Shown piece after piece: positions 1 to 8,192 of a stretch of 64,000 nt of DNA (position 1 is the first letter of the stretch; each line of letters opens with the position of its first letter). The stretch is from Sphaerimonospora sp050942215 (lineage in GTDB: Bacteria > Actinomycetota > Actinomycetes > Streptosporangiales > Streptosporangiaceae). Below the pieces are notes generated by a model. That model saw only the letters and a list, made by a program, of their open reading frames with translations, was not told the origin of the DNA and made no database searches. The stretch is taken from assembly GCF_050942215.1 (NCBI RefSeq), contig NZ_CP192056.1, positions 558,001 through 622,000 of the forward strand, given 5' to 3'. The position numbers and the translations under genes are program-made.

Positions 1-253
1 CCGTTCGCGGGGGCGTCGGGACCTGCATGCCGTTCTCTTCCTGACGACGGCCGGCGGACGGGCCGTTGCGGCACTCGGCCGCCGCAGGCTCCACGGTCAG
101 CTCCATCATGCGCAACTGGGCCCTGAGCCGGGAGAGCTCCTCGTGCGCCCGGTCGAGGGCCTGAAACTGGGCCGTCACGTAACCGGCCATGCCGGGGAGC
201 ACGGCGGACAGCACCGCCGCTGAAGCGAGGGTCAGGATCACTCGCTTGGACAT
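1..253 (-). CDS. Partial small exported or membrane-anchored protein (C-terminus off the window)
   Basis: An open frame runs leftward from an ATG at 251-253 to the window edge without a stop, giving 84 residues. A GAGGAG ribosome site lies about 9 bases upstream of the ATG. The N-terminus (MSKRVILTLASAAVLSAV) has a basic start and a hydrophobic stretch like a signal peptide or anchor. It is followed by a charged segment rich in Leu, Arg, Glu and Gln (about residues 30-55) that could form a short coiled coil. I do not recognise the family, and the missing end prevents a functional call. It is divergent from the gene at 418; the 164 bases between hold a short GGGCA-ATA-TGCCC palindrome at 296-308. 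Confidence 0.6.
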   Translation of the reverse strand, partial: MSKRVILTLASAAVLSAVLPGMAGYVTAQFQALDRAHEELSRLRAQLRMMELTVEPAAAECRNGPSAGRRQEENGMQVPTPPRT

Positions 254-417
254 CGCATATCGCTCCTCGACGGGTTCGTACGGTGGGACAGGCGTGGGCA
301 ATATGCCCGGTTAGCTGCGAAGGAACACGATGCGCTGTCGAACGTGTACCAACCGTTGCTTCGTAAATGCCTGCCGTTGTCCTGCGAAGGCGGATTCGCC
401 TGGGTAGCCTCGGCTGT

Positions 418-945
418 GTGGCCCACGTGACGCGGGAGCAGCTGGACCGTCTGCTCGATCAAGCCCTGCTCCTCGATGACCATGACGCCCTGGCCTGCCG
501 GCTCGACGCCCTGGCCCGGGGATACGAGTCCGGAGAGATGTCGAGGGCGGCGATCCTCGTGCTCGCGGCCGAGGAGTGGCGCCAGGCGGGCAGGCCGGCG
601 ACCGCCCTCGACCGGTTCCGCGACGCGCTCGAAGACGGCGGCGAGGTTTCGGTCGATCCTCGGGCCGGCATCGCGGACACCCTGTTCGAGCTGGGCCGCG
701 CCGACGAGGCCCGGCAGGTGATAGCCGAGGTCAGGGCCCGTGGCTGGAATCCGGCCACCGCGCTCACCGTCGCCGAGACGCTCGCGGCCTACGGCGATCT
801 GGACGGCGCCCTGGAGTGGGCGACCGAGGGCGTGCTGGCCTGCCCGGCCGGGATCACGATCAGGGATGCCCTGCTGCGCACCCGTTACCGCATCCGGATA
901 GATCTGGGCCTGCCCGAGGACGACCTCGACGCCCTGCTCTGCTGA
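418..945 (+). CDS. TPR-like hypothetical protein
   Basis: A 175-residue, mostly helical protein rich in Ala, Leu, Arg and Asp. Segments such as LFELGRADEARQVIAEV and YGDLDGALEWATEG look like tetratricopeptide helix pairs, so a scaffolding or protein-binding role is plausible; no catalytic motif is seen. I chose the GTG at 418 because a TAGCCT -10-like hexamer (405-410) sits 7 bases before it, the arrangement of a leaderless start. An in-frame ATG at 367 would add 17 residues but has no ribosome site. The gene is followed by the C-rich tract and repeat array upstream of dnaK. No specific function is assigned. Confidence 0.6.
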   Translation: MAHVTREQLDRLLDQALLLDDHDALACRLDALARGYESGEMSRAAILVLAAEEWRQAGRPATALDRFRDALEDGGEVSVDPRAGIADTLFELGRADEARQVIAEVRARGWNPATALTVAETLAAYGDLDGALEWATEGVLACPAGITIRDALLRTRYRIRIDLGLPEDDLDALLC

Positions 946-968
946 CCGCCTCCCCCTTCCCTCGCCCT

Positions 969-998
969 CCCCCCACCACCCACCCCCACCCCCACCCC
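969..998. repeat. C-rich tract, G-quadruplex motif on the minus strand
   Basis: Runs of 6, 2, 3, 5, 5 and 4 C separated by single A residues. The complementary strand therefore satisfies the usual G-quadruplex pattern of four or more G-runs with short loops. A related but weaker C-rich stretch lies at 18168-18186, and both directly precede a 53-bp-phased array. Quadruplex formation is inferred from the pattern only. Confidence 0.6.
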
Positions 999-1002
999 GG
1001 GC

Positions 1003-1120
1003 GTGATCTTGCAATTGCTCGCGGAGACCACCGCTCACCTGCGCCGACGATGTTCGTGATCTTGCAGAAACTCGGCTGTCGCCGCTCCCACCAGGCGCTT
1101 CACGCTCGGTGATCTTGCAG
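1003..1120 (+). repeat. Phased array A: three GTGATCTTGCA motifs exactly 53 bp apart
   Basis: The motif GTGATCTTGCA(G) begins at 1003, 1056 and 1109, so both intervals are exactly 53 bases. The first two copies continue into CTCG; the third loses similarity after the motif. The roughly 33 bases between motifs are unrelated to one another. The same motif with the same 53-base spacing recurs at 18192-18309. The array lies between the TPR-like gene and the dnaK promoter. Function is unknown. Confidence 0.8.
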
Positions 1121-1222
1121 TCGGGGATCGCGGCGCCGTACTCCCTGATCTCGCCGCTTGCGAGGGCCTCCGAGGGTCACCGTCGGCCGGTTTCGGATGG
1201 GAATGAGTCTGCGCGCTTCGAG

Positions 1223-1243
1223 GTTGAGTCCAGTAGGCTCAAG
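1223..1243 (+). promoter_or_regulatory. HAIR operator 1 for HspR
   Basis: The sequence reads GTTGAGT-N7-GCTCAAG, against the known HspR-associated inverted repeat CTTGAGT-N7-ACTCAAG. It lies just upstream of the -35 hexamer of the dnaK promoter. HspR, encoded at 5120, is the expected ligand, with DnaK as corepressor in Streptomyces. Confidence 0.85.
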
Positions 1244-1247
1244 TCGT

Positions 1248-1276
1248 TTGACAAAGGCTCGTCGGCGACAGAAAAT
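1248..1276 (+). promoter_or_regulatory. dnaK operon promoter
   Basis: A perfect -35 TTGACA (1248-1253) is followed by a 17-base spacer and a -10 GAAAAT (1271-1276), giving a start near 1283. The -35 sits between the two HAIR sites and the -10 overlaps the left arm of the second, so bound HspR would block polymerase directly. Confidence 0.75.
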
Positions 1277-1295
1277 TGAGCCTGACCGACTCAAC
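1275..1295 (+). promoter_or_regulatory. HAIR operator 2 for HspR
   Basis: ATTGAGC-N7-ACTCAAC is a second inverted repeat of the HAIR type, centred 52 bases (about five helical turns) from the first. It covers the -10 and the likely transcription start. Confidence 0.85.
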
Positions 1296-1316
1296 TTTGA
1301 TTACAAGGACGTACTC

Positions 1317-3185
1317 ATGGCACGTGCGGTAGGTATCGACCTGGGGACGACCAACTCCGTCGTCTCGATCCTCGAGGGTGGCGAGCCCACGGTCATCGCG
1401 AACGCCCAGGGCTCGCGGACCACGCCGTCCGTGGTCGCCTTCGCGAAGAACGGAGAGGTCCTGGTCGGCGAGGTCGCCAAGCGGCAGGCGGTGACCAACG
1501 TGGATCGGACGATCCGCTCGGTCAAGCGCGAGATGGGCACCAACTGGTCCGTCGAGATCGACGGCAAGAAGTTCACGCCCCAGCAGATCAGCGCGTTCGT
1601 CCTGCAGAAGCTCAAGCAGGACGCGGAGGCCTACCTTGGCGAGAAGATCACCGACGCGGTGATCACCGTTCCGGCGTACTTCAACGACGCCCAGCGTCAG
1701 GCGACCAAGGAGGCCGGTCAGATCGCGGGCCTGAACGTGCTCCGCATCATCAACGAGCCCACCTCCGCCGCTCTGGCGTACGGCCTCGACAAGGAGAAGG
1801 ACCAGACGATCCTCGTCTTCGACCTCGGCGGCGGCACCTTCGACGTGTCCCTGCTCGACGTCGGCCAGGAGGACGGCCACGGCTTCGTCGAGGTGAAGGC
1901 CACCAGCGGCGACAACCACCTGGGCGGTGACGACTGGGACCAGCGCGTCGTCGACGAGCTGGTGACCCGTTTCAAGAACGCGCACGGGGTGGACCTGTCG
2001 AAGGACAAGATGGCCCTCCAGCGCCTGCGTGAGGCGGCGGAGAAGGCCAAGATCGAGCTGTCCGCCCAGACCGAGACGACGATCAACCTGCCCTACATCA
2101 CCGCCTCCTCCGAGGGCCCGCTGCACCTTGAGGAGAAGCTGACCCGGGCCGAGTTCCAGCGGATCACCGCAGACCTGATCGAGCGCTGCAAGGGCCCGTT
2201 CCACCAGGTGATCAAGGACGCCGGGGTCAAGATCTCCGACATCGCCCACGTGGTGCTCGTCGGCGGCTCGACCCGCATGCCGGCCGTGACCGATCTGGTC
2301 AAGGAGCTGACCGGCGGCAAGGAGCCCAACAAGGGCGTCAACCCGGACGAGGTCGTGGCCATCGGTGCCGCGCTCCAGGCCGGTGTGCTCAAGGGCGAGG
2401 TCAAGGACGTCCTGCTGCTGGACGTCACCCCGCTCAGCCTCGGCATCGAGACCAAGGGCGGCATCTTCACCAAGATCATCGAGCGCAACACCACGATCCC
2501 GACCAAGCGGTCGGAGGTGTTCACCACGGCGGAGGACAACCAGCCGTCGGTGCAGATCCAGGTGTTCCAGGGTGAGCGTGAGATCGCCGCGTACAACAAG
2601 AAGCTGGCCACGTTCGAACTGACCGGCATCGCGCCGGCGCCCCGCGGCATCCCGCAGATCGAGGTCACCTTCGACATCGACGCGAACGGCATCGTGAACG
2701 TCTCCGCGAAGGACCTCGGTACGGGCAAGGAGCAGTCGATGACGATCACCGGCGGCTCGGCGCTGCCGAAGGACGACATCGACCGGATGATGCGCGAGGC
2801 GGAGTCGTACGCCGAGGAGGACAAGAAGCGCCGTGAGGAGGCCGAGGTCCGCAACAACGCGGACGCGCTGGCCTACCAGACAGAGAAGTTCCTCCGGGAG
2901 AACGAAGACAAGATCCCGGCCGACGTCAAGACCGAGGTCAACGACTCGCTCGCCGAGCTCAAGAAGGCGCTGGAGGGCACCGACACGGCCGCCATCCGCA
3001 CCGCTGCCGAGACGCTCGCGACCGTCAGCCAGAAGATGGGCTCGGCCATCTACGCCCAGTCCCAGGGCGCGAGCGGAGGGGACGGCGCGTCGGCCTCCGA
3101 TGCCCAGCAGGGCAAGGCCGATGAGGACGTGGTCGAGGCGGAGATCGTTGATGACGAGCCTAAGCAGGAGGGCGGCAGCAAGTGA
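1317..3185 (+). CDS. dnaK: Molecular chaperone DnaK (Hsp70)
   Basis: A 622-residue Hsp70, the usual length. The N-terminal ATPase domain shows the phosphate loop GIDLGTTNSVV, the second motif DLGGGTFDVSLL and the adenosine motif VLVGGSTRMP. The substrate-binding domain follows (DVTPLSLGIETKGG), then a helical lid and an acidic tail. It uses ATP to bind and release unfolded polypeptides with DnaJ and GrpE. The ATG at 1317 has AAGGA 7 bases upstream. It is the first gene of the heat-shock operon, under two HAIR operators, and its product probably also acts as corepressor with HspR, as known in Streptomyces. Confidence 0.98.
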   Translation: MARAVGIDLGTTNSVVSILEGGEPTVIANAQGSRTTPSVVAFAKNGEVLVGEVAKRQAVTNVDRTIRSVKREMGTNWSVEIDGKKFTPQQISAFVLQKLKQDAEAYLGEKITDAVITVPAYFNDAQRQATKEAGQIAGLNVLRIINEPTSAALAYGLDKEKDQTILVFDLGGGTFDVSLLDVGQEDGHGFVEVKATSGDNHLGGDDWDQRVVDELVTRFKNAHGVDLSKDKMALQRLREAAEKAKIELSAQTETTINLPYITASSEGPLHLEEKLTRAEFQRITADLIERCKGPFHQVIKDAGVKISDIAHVVLVGGSTRMPAVTDLVKELTGGKEPNKGVNPDEVVAIGAALQAGVLKGEVKDVLLLDVTPLSLGIETKGGIFTKIIERNTTIPTKRSEVFTTAEDNQPSVQIQVFQGEREIAAYNKKLATFELTGIAPAPRGIPQIEVTFDIDANGIVNVSAKDLGTGKEQSMTITGGSALPKDDIDRMMREAESYAEEDKKRREEAEVRNNADALAYQTEKFLRENEDKIPADVKTEVNDSLAELKKALEGTDTAAIRTAAETLATVSQKMGSAIYAQSQGASGGDGASASDAQQGKADEDVVEAEIVDDEPKQEGGSK

Positions 3186-3871
3186 CCCCGCGTGAGAACG
3201 GTTCCGAGGAGGGGCCGGTGATCCGCGACAATCGCAAGATCGACCCGGAGACGGGCAAGGTCCGCGAGTCCGTCGACAGGCCCGAGCAGAACACGCCGAC
3301 CGTGGACACGTCGGCCGCGGAGCGGCCCGGTGTGGAGGAGCAGGCAGCGGCCCAGACCGACACGCAGGTGTCGGGTCTCCTCGCCGAGCGGACGGCCGAT
3401 CTGCAGCGCCTGCAGGCGGAGTACAGCAACTACCGCAAGCGTGTCGAGCGGGATCGGGTCGTGGTCAGGGAGCAGGCCGCCGCGAACGTGCTCGCCGAGC
3501 TCCTGCCCGTGCTCGACGACATCGGCCGGGCTCGTGACCACGGCGAGCTCACCGGAGGCTTCGCCAAGGTGAGCGAGTCGCTGGAGGCGACACTCGGCAA
3601 GCTGGGCCTCAGCCCGTACGGCGCGAAGGGCGACCCGTTCGACCCGGAGGTGCACGAGGCGCTGATGCACAGCTACTCGCCGGAGGTGACGGAGCCGACA
3701 TGCGTCGAGGTCTTCCAACTCGGATATCGGATCGGTGACCGCATCCTGCGCCCGGCCCGCGTGGCCGTCGCCGAACCTCCGGAGGGCGAAACCCCGGTCG
3801 GCGCTGCGGAGGCGGCCGAGCCTGCCGGATCAGCGGAAACCGGCGTGTCCGGTGACCCGGACGACAACTGA
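3182..3871 (+). CDS. grpE: Nucleotide exchange factor GrpE
   Basis: A 229-residue GrpE that releases ADP from DnaK. It has a disordered, charged N-terminus, a coiled-coil segment (about residues 65-100, with LQAEYSNYRKR) and a C-terminal beta domain (FDPEVHEALMHSYSPEV, then GYRIGDRILRPARVAV). About 30 acidic and Ala-rich residues extend the C-terminus. The GTG start overlaps the dnaK stop by four bases, so translation is coupled. A strong hairpin follows the stop. Confidence 0.95.
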   Translation: MTPRENGSEEGPVIRDNRKIDPETGKVRESVDRPEQNTPTVDTSAAERPGVEEQAAAQTDTQVSGLLAERTADLQRLQAEYSNYRKRVERDRVVVREQAAANVLAELLPVLDDIGRARDHGELTGGFAKVSESLEATLGKLGLSPYGAKGDPFDPEVHEALMHSYSPEVTEPTCVEVFQLGYRIGDRILRPARVAVAEPPEGETPVGAAEAAEPAGSAETGVSGDPDDN

Positions 3872-3881
3872 ATTCGAGGAC

Positions 3882-3913
3882 GTCTCCCCCGGTCAGCGAT
3901 GATCGGGGGAGAC
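3882..3913 (+). other. Intercistronic hairpin between grpE and dnaJ
   Basis: GTCTCCCCCG (3882-3891) and CGGGGGAGAC (3904-3913) form a perfect 10-bp stem with a 12-base loop. No T-run follows, so it is more likely an mRNA processing, stability or attenuation element than a full terminator. It lies 10 bases after the grpE stop and 29 bases before dnaJ. Confidence 0.7.
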
Positions 3914-3942
3914 AGTCGAGAACCTTGCGAAGGAAGCGATAG

Positions 3943-5115
3943 ATGAGCACCAAGGACTATTTGGAGAAGGACTACTACGCCGTCCTTGGTGTGCCCAAGA
4001 ACGCGACATCCGAGGACATCAAGAAGGCCTATCGGAAGCTCGCCAGGCAGTACCATCCCGACGCCAACCCGGGGAACAAGAAGGCCGAGGACAGGTTCAA
4101 GGGGGTCTCCGAGGCCTACGATGTGCTCTCCGACGTCAAGCGCCGCAAGGAGTACGACGAGGCCCGCACGCTGTTCGGTTCCGGCGCCGGCGGCTTCGCC
4201 GGAGCGGGAGGCCACCGAGGGGGAGGCTTCAACTTCGACCTCGGGGACCTGTTCTCCGGCGGGACGGGGGGCACCGGGGACCGGATAGGCGACCTGTTCG
4301 GCGGTCTCTTCAACCGGGGTGGCGGTGCCCGTACGACCACAGCGGGCAGGCCCCGGCGGGGCCAGGACATCGAGTCGGAGGTCACGCTCGGGTTCGGCGA
4401 GGCGGTCGACGGAACGACGGTGTCCCTCCGGTTGACCAGTTCGGCGGCATGCGGTGCGTGCTCCGGCACGGGGGCCAAGGCCGGCACCACGCCAAGGGTC
4501 TGCCCGACGTGTGAGGGCACCGGGGCGGCCAGCCGGAACCTCGGCAACTTCGCGTTCTCCGAGCCGTGCCGCGACTGCCGCGGCCGGGGTCTCCTGGTCG
4601 ACGACCCCTGCCCCGTGTGCGACGGCAGCGGCCGGGGCAAGAGCACCCGGACCATCCAGGCCCGGATTCCGGCGGGCGTGGGCGACGGCCAGCGCATCCG
4701 GATCAAGGGCAAGGGCGCTCCGGGGGAGAACGGCGGCCCTGCCGGCGACCTTTACGTGCTGGTCCACGTGAAACCGCATTCGGTGTTCGGCCGCAGCGGG
4801 GAGAACCTGACGGTGACCGTCCCGGTGACCTTCCCGGAGGCCGCGCTCGGCGCCGAGATCAAGGTGCCGACGCTCAAGGGCATGCCGGTCACCCTGCGCA
4901 TCCCCGAGGGCACCCCCAACGGGCGCACCTTCCGGGTGCGCGGCAGAGGCGCCGCACGCAAGGACGGGACCAAGGGCGACCTGCTGGTCACCGTCCAGGT
5001 CACGGTGCCGCAGAACCTCGACGACAAGGCCCGCGCGGCGTTGGAGGAGTTCCGCGACGCGACCGAGGGCCCCGACCTCCGCGAAGAGCTGATCAAGCAG
5101 GCCAGAAGCGAGTGA
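3943..5115 (+). CDS. dnaJ: Co-chaperone DnaJ (Hsp40)
   Basis: A 390-residue type I DnaJ. The J domain (about residues 9-75) carries the HPD triad in YHPDANPG. A Gly/Phe-rich linker follows (about 85-140). Four CxxCxGxG-type zinc repeats begin at residues about 170, 187, 209 and 223, and the beta-sandwich client-binding domain follows. It delivers clients to DnaK and stimulates ATP hydrolysis. The ATG has GAAGGAAG about 7 bases upstream. It is separated from grpE by 71 bases containing a hairpin, and hspR begins 4 bases after the stop. Confidence 0.97.
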   Translation: MSTKDYLEKDYYAVLGVPKNATSEDIKKAYRKLARQYHPDANPGNKKAEDRFKGVSEAYDVLSDVKRRKEYDEARTLFGSGAGGFAGAGGHRGGGFNFDLGDLFSGGTGGTGDRIGDLFGGLFNRGGGARTTTAGRPRRGQDIESEVTLGFGEAVDGTTVSLRLTSSAACGACSGTGAKAGTTPRVCPTCEGTGAASRNLGNFAFSEPCRDCRGRGLLVDDPCPVCDGSGRGKSTRTIQARIPAGVGDGQRIRIKGKGAPGENGGPAGDLYVLVHVKPHSVFGRSGENLTVTVPVTFPEAALGAEIKVPTLKGMPVTLRIPEGTPNGRTFRVRGRGAARKDGTKGDLLVTVQVTVPQNLDDKARAALEEFRDATEGPDLREELIKQARSE

Positions 5116-5119
5116 GCCG

Positions 5120-5467
5120 ATGGATGCGAACTATTTCGACCTGTCCGACGACACACCCGTCTATGTCATCTCGGTAGCCGCGCAGCTTTCCGGTCTGCAC
5201 CCGCAGACCCTCCGCCAGTACGACCGGCTCGGCCTCGTCAGCCCCGGCCGTACGGCGGGTCGCGGACGGCTGTACTCGACCCGGGACATCCTGCTGCTCC
5301 GCGAGGTCCAGCGGCTGTCCCAGGAACACGGCATCAATCTCGCCGGCATCAAGCGCATCCTCGAACTGGAAACCGAGAACGTCCGCCTGCGTGAGGAGGT
5401 CACCCGTCTCAGAGGCGAGGTCACCATGATGCGCGCGCTTGTGCGCTACGAGCTACCACCCGCCTGA
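5120..5467 (+). CDS. hspR: MerR-family heat-shock repressor HspR
   Basis: A 115-residue MerR-type regulator. The N-terminal winged helix-turn-helix (about residues 12-80, with LSGLHPQTLRQYDRLGLVSP) leads into a C-terminal heptad-rich dimerisation helix. HspR binds HAIR repeats and represses the dnaK operon in the cold. The operators at 1223 and 1275 match this site, so the gene autoregulates its own operon. It begins 4 bases after dnaJ and is followed 26 bases later by clpB. Confidence 0.96.
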   Translation: MDANYFDLSDDTPVYVISVAAQLSGLHPQTLRQYDRLGLVSPGRTAGRGRLYSTRDILLLREVQRLSQEHGINLAGIKRILELETENVRLREEVTRLRGEVTMMRALVRYELPPA

Positions 5468-5493
5468 CGTTCGCGAATCGAGGGGATCGCAAC

Positions 5494-8094
5494 ATGGATT
5501 ACAAGCTCACGCAGAAGAGCCAGGAGGCCCTGTCGGGGGCCGTCCGGCGCGCGGCGGCGGAGGGCAACCCCGAGGTGGCGCCGGCCCATCTGCTCGCGAC
5601 CCTGCTGACCCAGAACGGCGGCGTCGCCGTACCGCTGCTGGACGCGGTCGGAGCCGACTCCAAGCGGCTGCGGACCCGGACCGAGGAGCTGCTCGACAGG
5701 CTGCCCAAGGCACAGGGTGCGACGGTGAGCGCCCCGTCGAGCTCGCGCCAGCTCCTGACGGCGCTCAACACCGCCGCTCAGCGCGCCAAGCAGATCGAGG
5801 ACGAGTACGTCTCGACCGAGCACCTGCTGGTCGGGCTGGCGACGGACGGCGGGCAGGTGGCCGAGCTGCTCAGGGCCGAGGGCGCCGGCCCGGACGCGCT
5901 GCTCGAGGCCTTCGAGAAGGTTCGCGGGCACGCGAGGGTGACCAGTGAGACCCCCGAGGACACCTACCAGGCGCTGGAGAAGTACGGGGTCGATCTCACA
6001 GAACGGGCGAGATCCGGCAAGCTGGACCCGGTGATCGGCCGGGACGGCGAGATCCGCCGGGTCGTCCAGGTGCTGTCCCGCCGTACCAAGAACAACCCGG
6101 TGCTGATCGGCGAGCCGGGTGTCGGCAAGACCGCCGTGGTCGAGGGCCTGGCCCAGCGGATCGTGGCCGGTGACGTGCCGGAGAGCCTGCGGAACAAGCG
6201 GCTGGTCGCGCTCGACCTCGGCGCGATGGTCGCCGGCGCGAAGTACCGCGGTGAGTTCGAGGAGCGCCTCAAGGCGGTGCTCAACGAGATCAAGAAGAGC
6301 GACGGCCAGATCGTCACGTTCATCGACGAGCTGCACACGGTGGTGGGCGCCGGCGCGGCCGAGGGGGCGATGGACGCGGGCAACATGCTCAAGCCCATGC
6401 TGGCGCGCGGCGAACTGCGGATGATCGGCGCGACCACGCTCGACGAGTATCGCGAGCGCATCGAGAAGGACCCCGCGCTGGAACGGCGGTTCCAGCAGGT
6501 CTATGTCGGCGAGCCGACCGTCGAGGACACGATCGCGATCCTGCGCGGCCTCAAGGGACGCTACGAGGCGCACCACCAGGTGCAGATCTCCGACAGCGCG
6601 CTGGTCGCGGCGGCCACGCTGTCGGACCGCTACATCACCGCGCGGTTCCTCCCGGACAAGGCGATCGACCTGATCGATGAGTCGATGTCGCGGCTGCGCA
6701 TGGAGATCGACTCGCGTCCCGTGGAGATCGACCAGCTCCAGCGCAGCGTCGACCGCCTCAAGATGGAGGAGCTCGCGCTCGCCAAGGAGACCGACGAGGC
6801 GAGCCGTCAGCGGCTGGAGAAGCTCCGCGAGGAGCTGGCCAACCAGCAGGAGGAGCTGAACGGCCTGATCGGCCGCTGGGAGCGGGAGAAGGCCGGGCTC
6901 AACAAGGTCGGCGAGTTGAAGAAGCAGCTCGACGAGGCGCGCGGCGCGGCCGAGCGGGCTCAGCGCGACGGTGACTTCGAGGCCGCTTCCCGCCTGATGT
7001 ACGGCGAGGTGCCCCGGCTGGAGAAGGAGCTCGCCGAGGCCACAGAACTCGCGGAGAGCAGGGGCGGCGAGGAGGCCGAGGAGGAGCCGATGGTCAAGGA
7101 GGAGGTCGGCCCCGACGACATCGCCGAGGTGATCTCGTCGTGGACCGGCATCCCGGCCGGGCGGCTGCTTGAGGGGGAGACCGCCAAGCTGCTCAGGATG
7201 GAAGACGAGCTCGGCAGGCGTCTGATCGGCCAGCAGCAGGCCGTACAGGTCGTCTCCGACGCGGTGCGGCGGGCTCGGGCGGGGATCGCCGACCCCGACC
7301 GCCCGACCGGCTCGTTCCTCTTCCTCGGGCCGACCGGTGTCGGCAAGACGGAGCTGGCCAAGGCGCTGGCGGAGTTCCTGTTCGACGACGAGCGGGCGAT
7401 GACCCGGATCGACATGAGCGAGTACGGCGAGAAGCACAGCGTCGCGCGGCTGGTCGGGGCCCCACCCGGATATGTCGGATATGAGGAGGGCGGCCAGCTC
7501 ACCGAGTCCGTCCGCCGCAGGCCGTACACGGTGGTGCTCCTCGACGAGATCGAGAAGGCGCATCCGGAGGTCTTCGACATTCTCCTGCAGGTGCTCGACG
7601 ACGGTCGGCTCACCGACGGCCAGGGCCGTACGGTCGACTTCCGCAACACGATCCTGATCCTCACCTCCAACATCGGTTCGCAGTTCCTCGTCGATCCGAA
7701 TCTGGAGGCCGGCGCCAAGCGCGAGACCGTGATGGCCGCGGTGCGGGGGGCGTTCAAGCCGGAGTTCCTCAACCGGCTCGACGACGTCATCCTGTTCGAC
7801 GCGCTCGGCACCGAGGAGTTGGCCCAGATCGTGGACCTGCAGGTCTCGCGGCTCGCCGCACGGCTGTCCGACCGGCGGCTGAGGCTGACCGTCACGCCGG
7901 CCGCCCGCGAATGGCTGGCGCTGACCGGCTACGACCCGCTGTACGGCGCCCGCCCGCTGCGGCGGCTGATCCAGTCGGCGATCGGCGACAAGCTCGCCAA
8001 GGAGCTGCTGTCGGGGGCGATCCGCGACGGCGACGAGGTAATCGTCGACTCAGATCCGGCCGGTGACACGCTGAACATCCGCGCCGTTAGGTAA
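5494..8094 (+). CDS. clpB: ATP-dependent disaggregase ClpB
   Basis: An 866-residue Hsp100 of standard length. It has paired Clp-N repeats (about 1-145), a first AAA+ module with GEPGVGKT at 206-213, a middle coiled coil (about 405-525) and a second AAA+ module with GPTGVGKT at 612-619. It threads aggregated proteins in concert with DnaK. No IGL/F tripeptide for ClpP docking was noticed. The gene starts 26 bases after hspR, with GAGGGGA as ribosome site. No separate promoter or HAIR is visible in that gap, so it is probably co-transcribed with dnaK-grpE-dnaJ-hspR. Confidence 0.97.
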   Translation: MDYKLTQKSQEALSGAVRRAAAEGNPEVAPAHLLATLLTQNGGVAVPLLDAVGADSKRLRTRTEELLDRLPKAQGATVSAPSSSRQLLTALNTAAQRAKQIEDEYVSTEHLLVGLATDGGQVAELLRAEGAGPDALLEAFEKVRGHARVTSETPEDTYQALEKYGVDLTERARSGKLDPVIGRDGEIRRVVQVLSRRTKNNPVLIGEPGVGKTAVVEGLAQRIVAGDVPESLRNKRLVALDLGAMVAGAKYRGEFEERLKAVLNEIKKSDGQIVTFIDELHTVVGAGAAEGAMDAGNMLKPMLARGELRMIGATTLDEYRERIEKDPALERRFQQVYVGEPTVEDTIAILRGLKGRYEAHHQVQISDSALVAAATLSDRYITARFLPDKAIDLIDESMSRLRMEIDSRPVEIDQLQRSVDRLKMEELALAKETDEASRQRLEKLREELANQQEELNGLIGRWEREKAGLNKVGELKKQLDEARGAAERAQRDGDFEAASRLMYGEVPRLEKELAEATELAESRGGEEAEEEPMVKEEVGPDDIAEVISSWTGIPAGRLLEGETAKLLRMEDELGRRLIGQQQAVQVVSDAVRRARAGIADPDRPTGSFLFLGPTGVGKTELAKALAEFLFDDERAMTRIDMSEYGEKHSVARLVGAPPGYVGYEEGGQLTESVRRRPYTVVLLDEIEKAHPEVFDILLQVLDDGRLTDGQGRTVDFRNTILILTSNIGSQFLVDPNLEAGAKRETVMAAVRGAFKPEFLNRLDDVILFDALGTEELAQIVDLQVSRLAARLSDRRLRLTVTPAAREWLALTGYDPLYGARPLRRLIQSAIGDKLAKELLSGAIRDGDEVIVDSDPAGDTLNIRAVR

Positions 8095-8192
8095 GGTCTT
8101 CGCCACCATTCAGGCAAGCCGACACCGTGGGACCCCACCGCTGGCTACGTTCGGCGTTCGTCGGACTACCGCAAGCAATCAGGGGGACGTGG

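Noticed and set aside
1003..1120. The 53-bp arrays as CRISPR
   Set aside because: The shared part is only about 12-20 bases, imperfect and without dyad symmetry, there are only three units, and no cas genes are seen.
1158..1316. N-terminal extension of DnaK to 1158
   Set aside because: It would run through both HAIR sites and the promoter; the conserved DnaK start is ATG 1317 with AAGGA.
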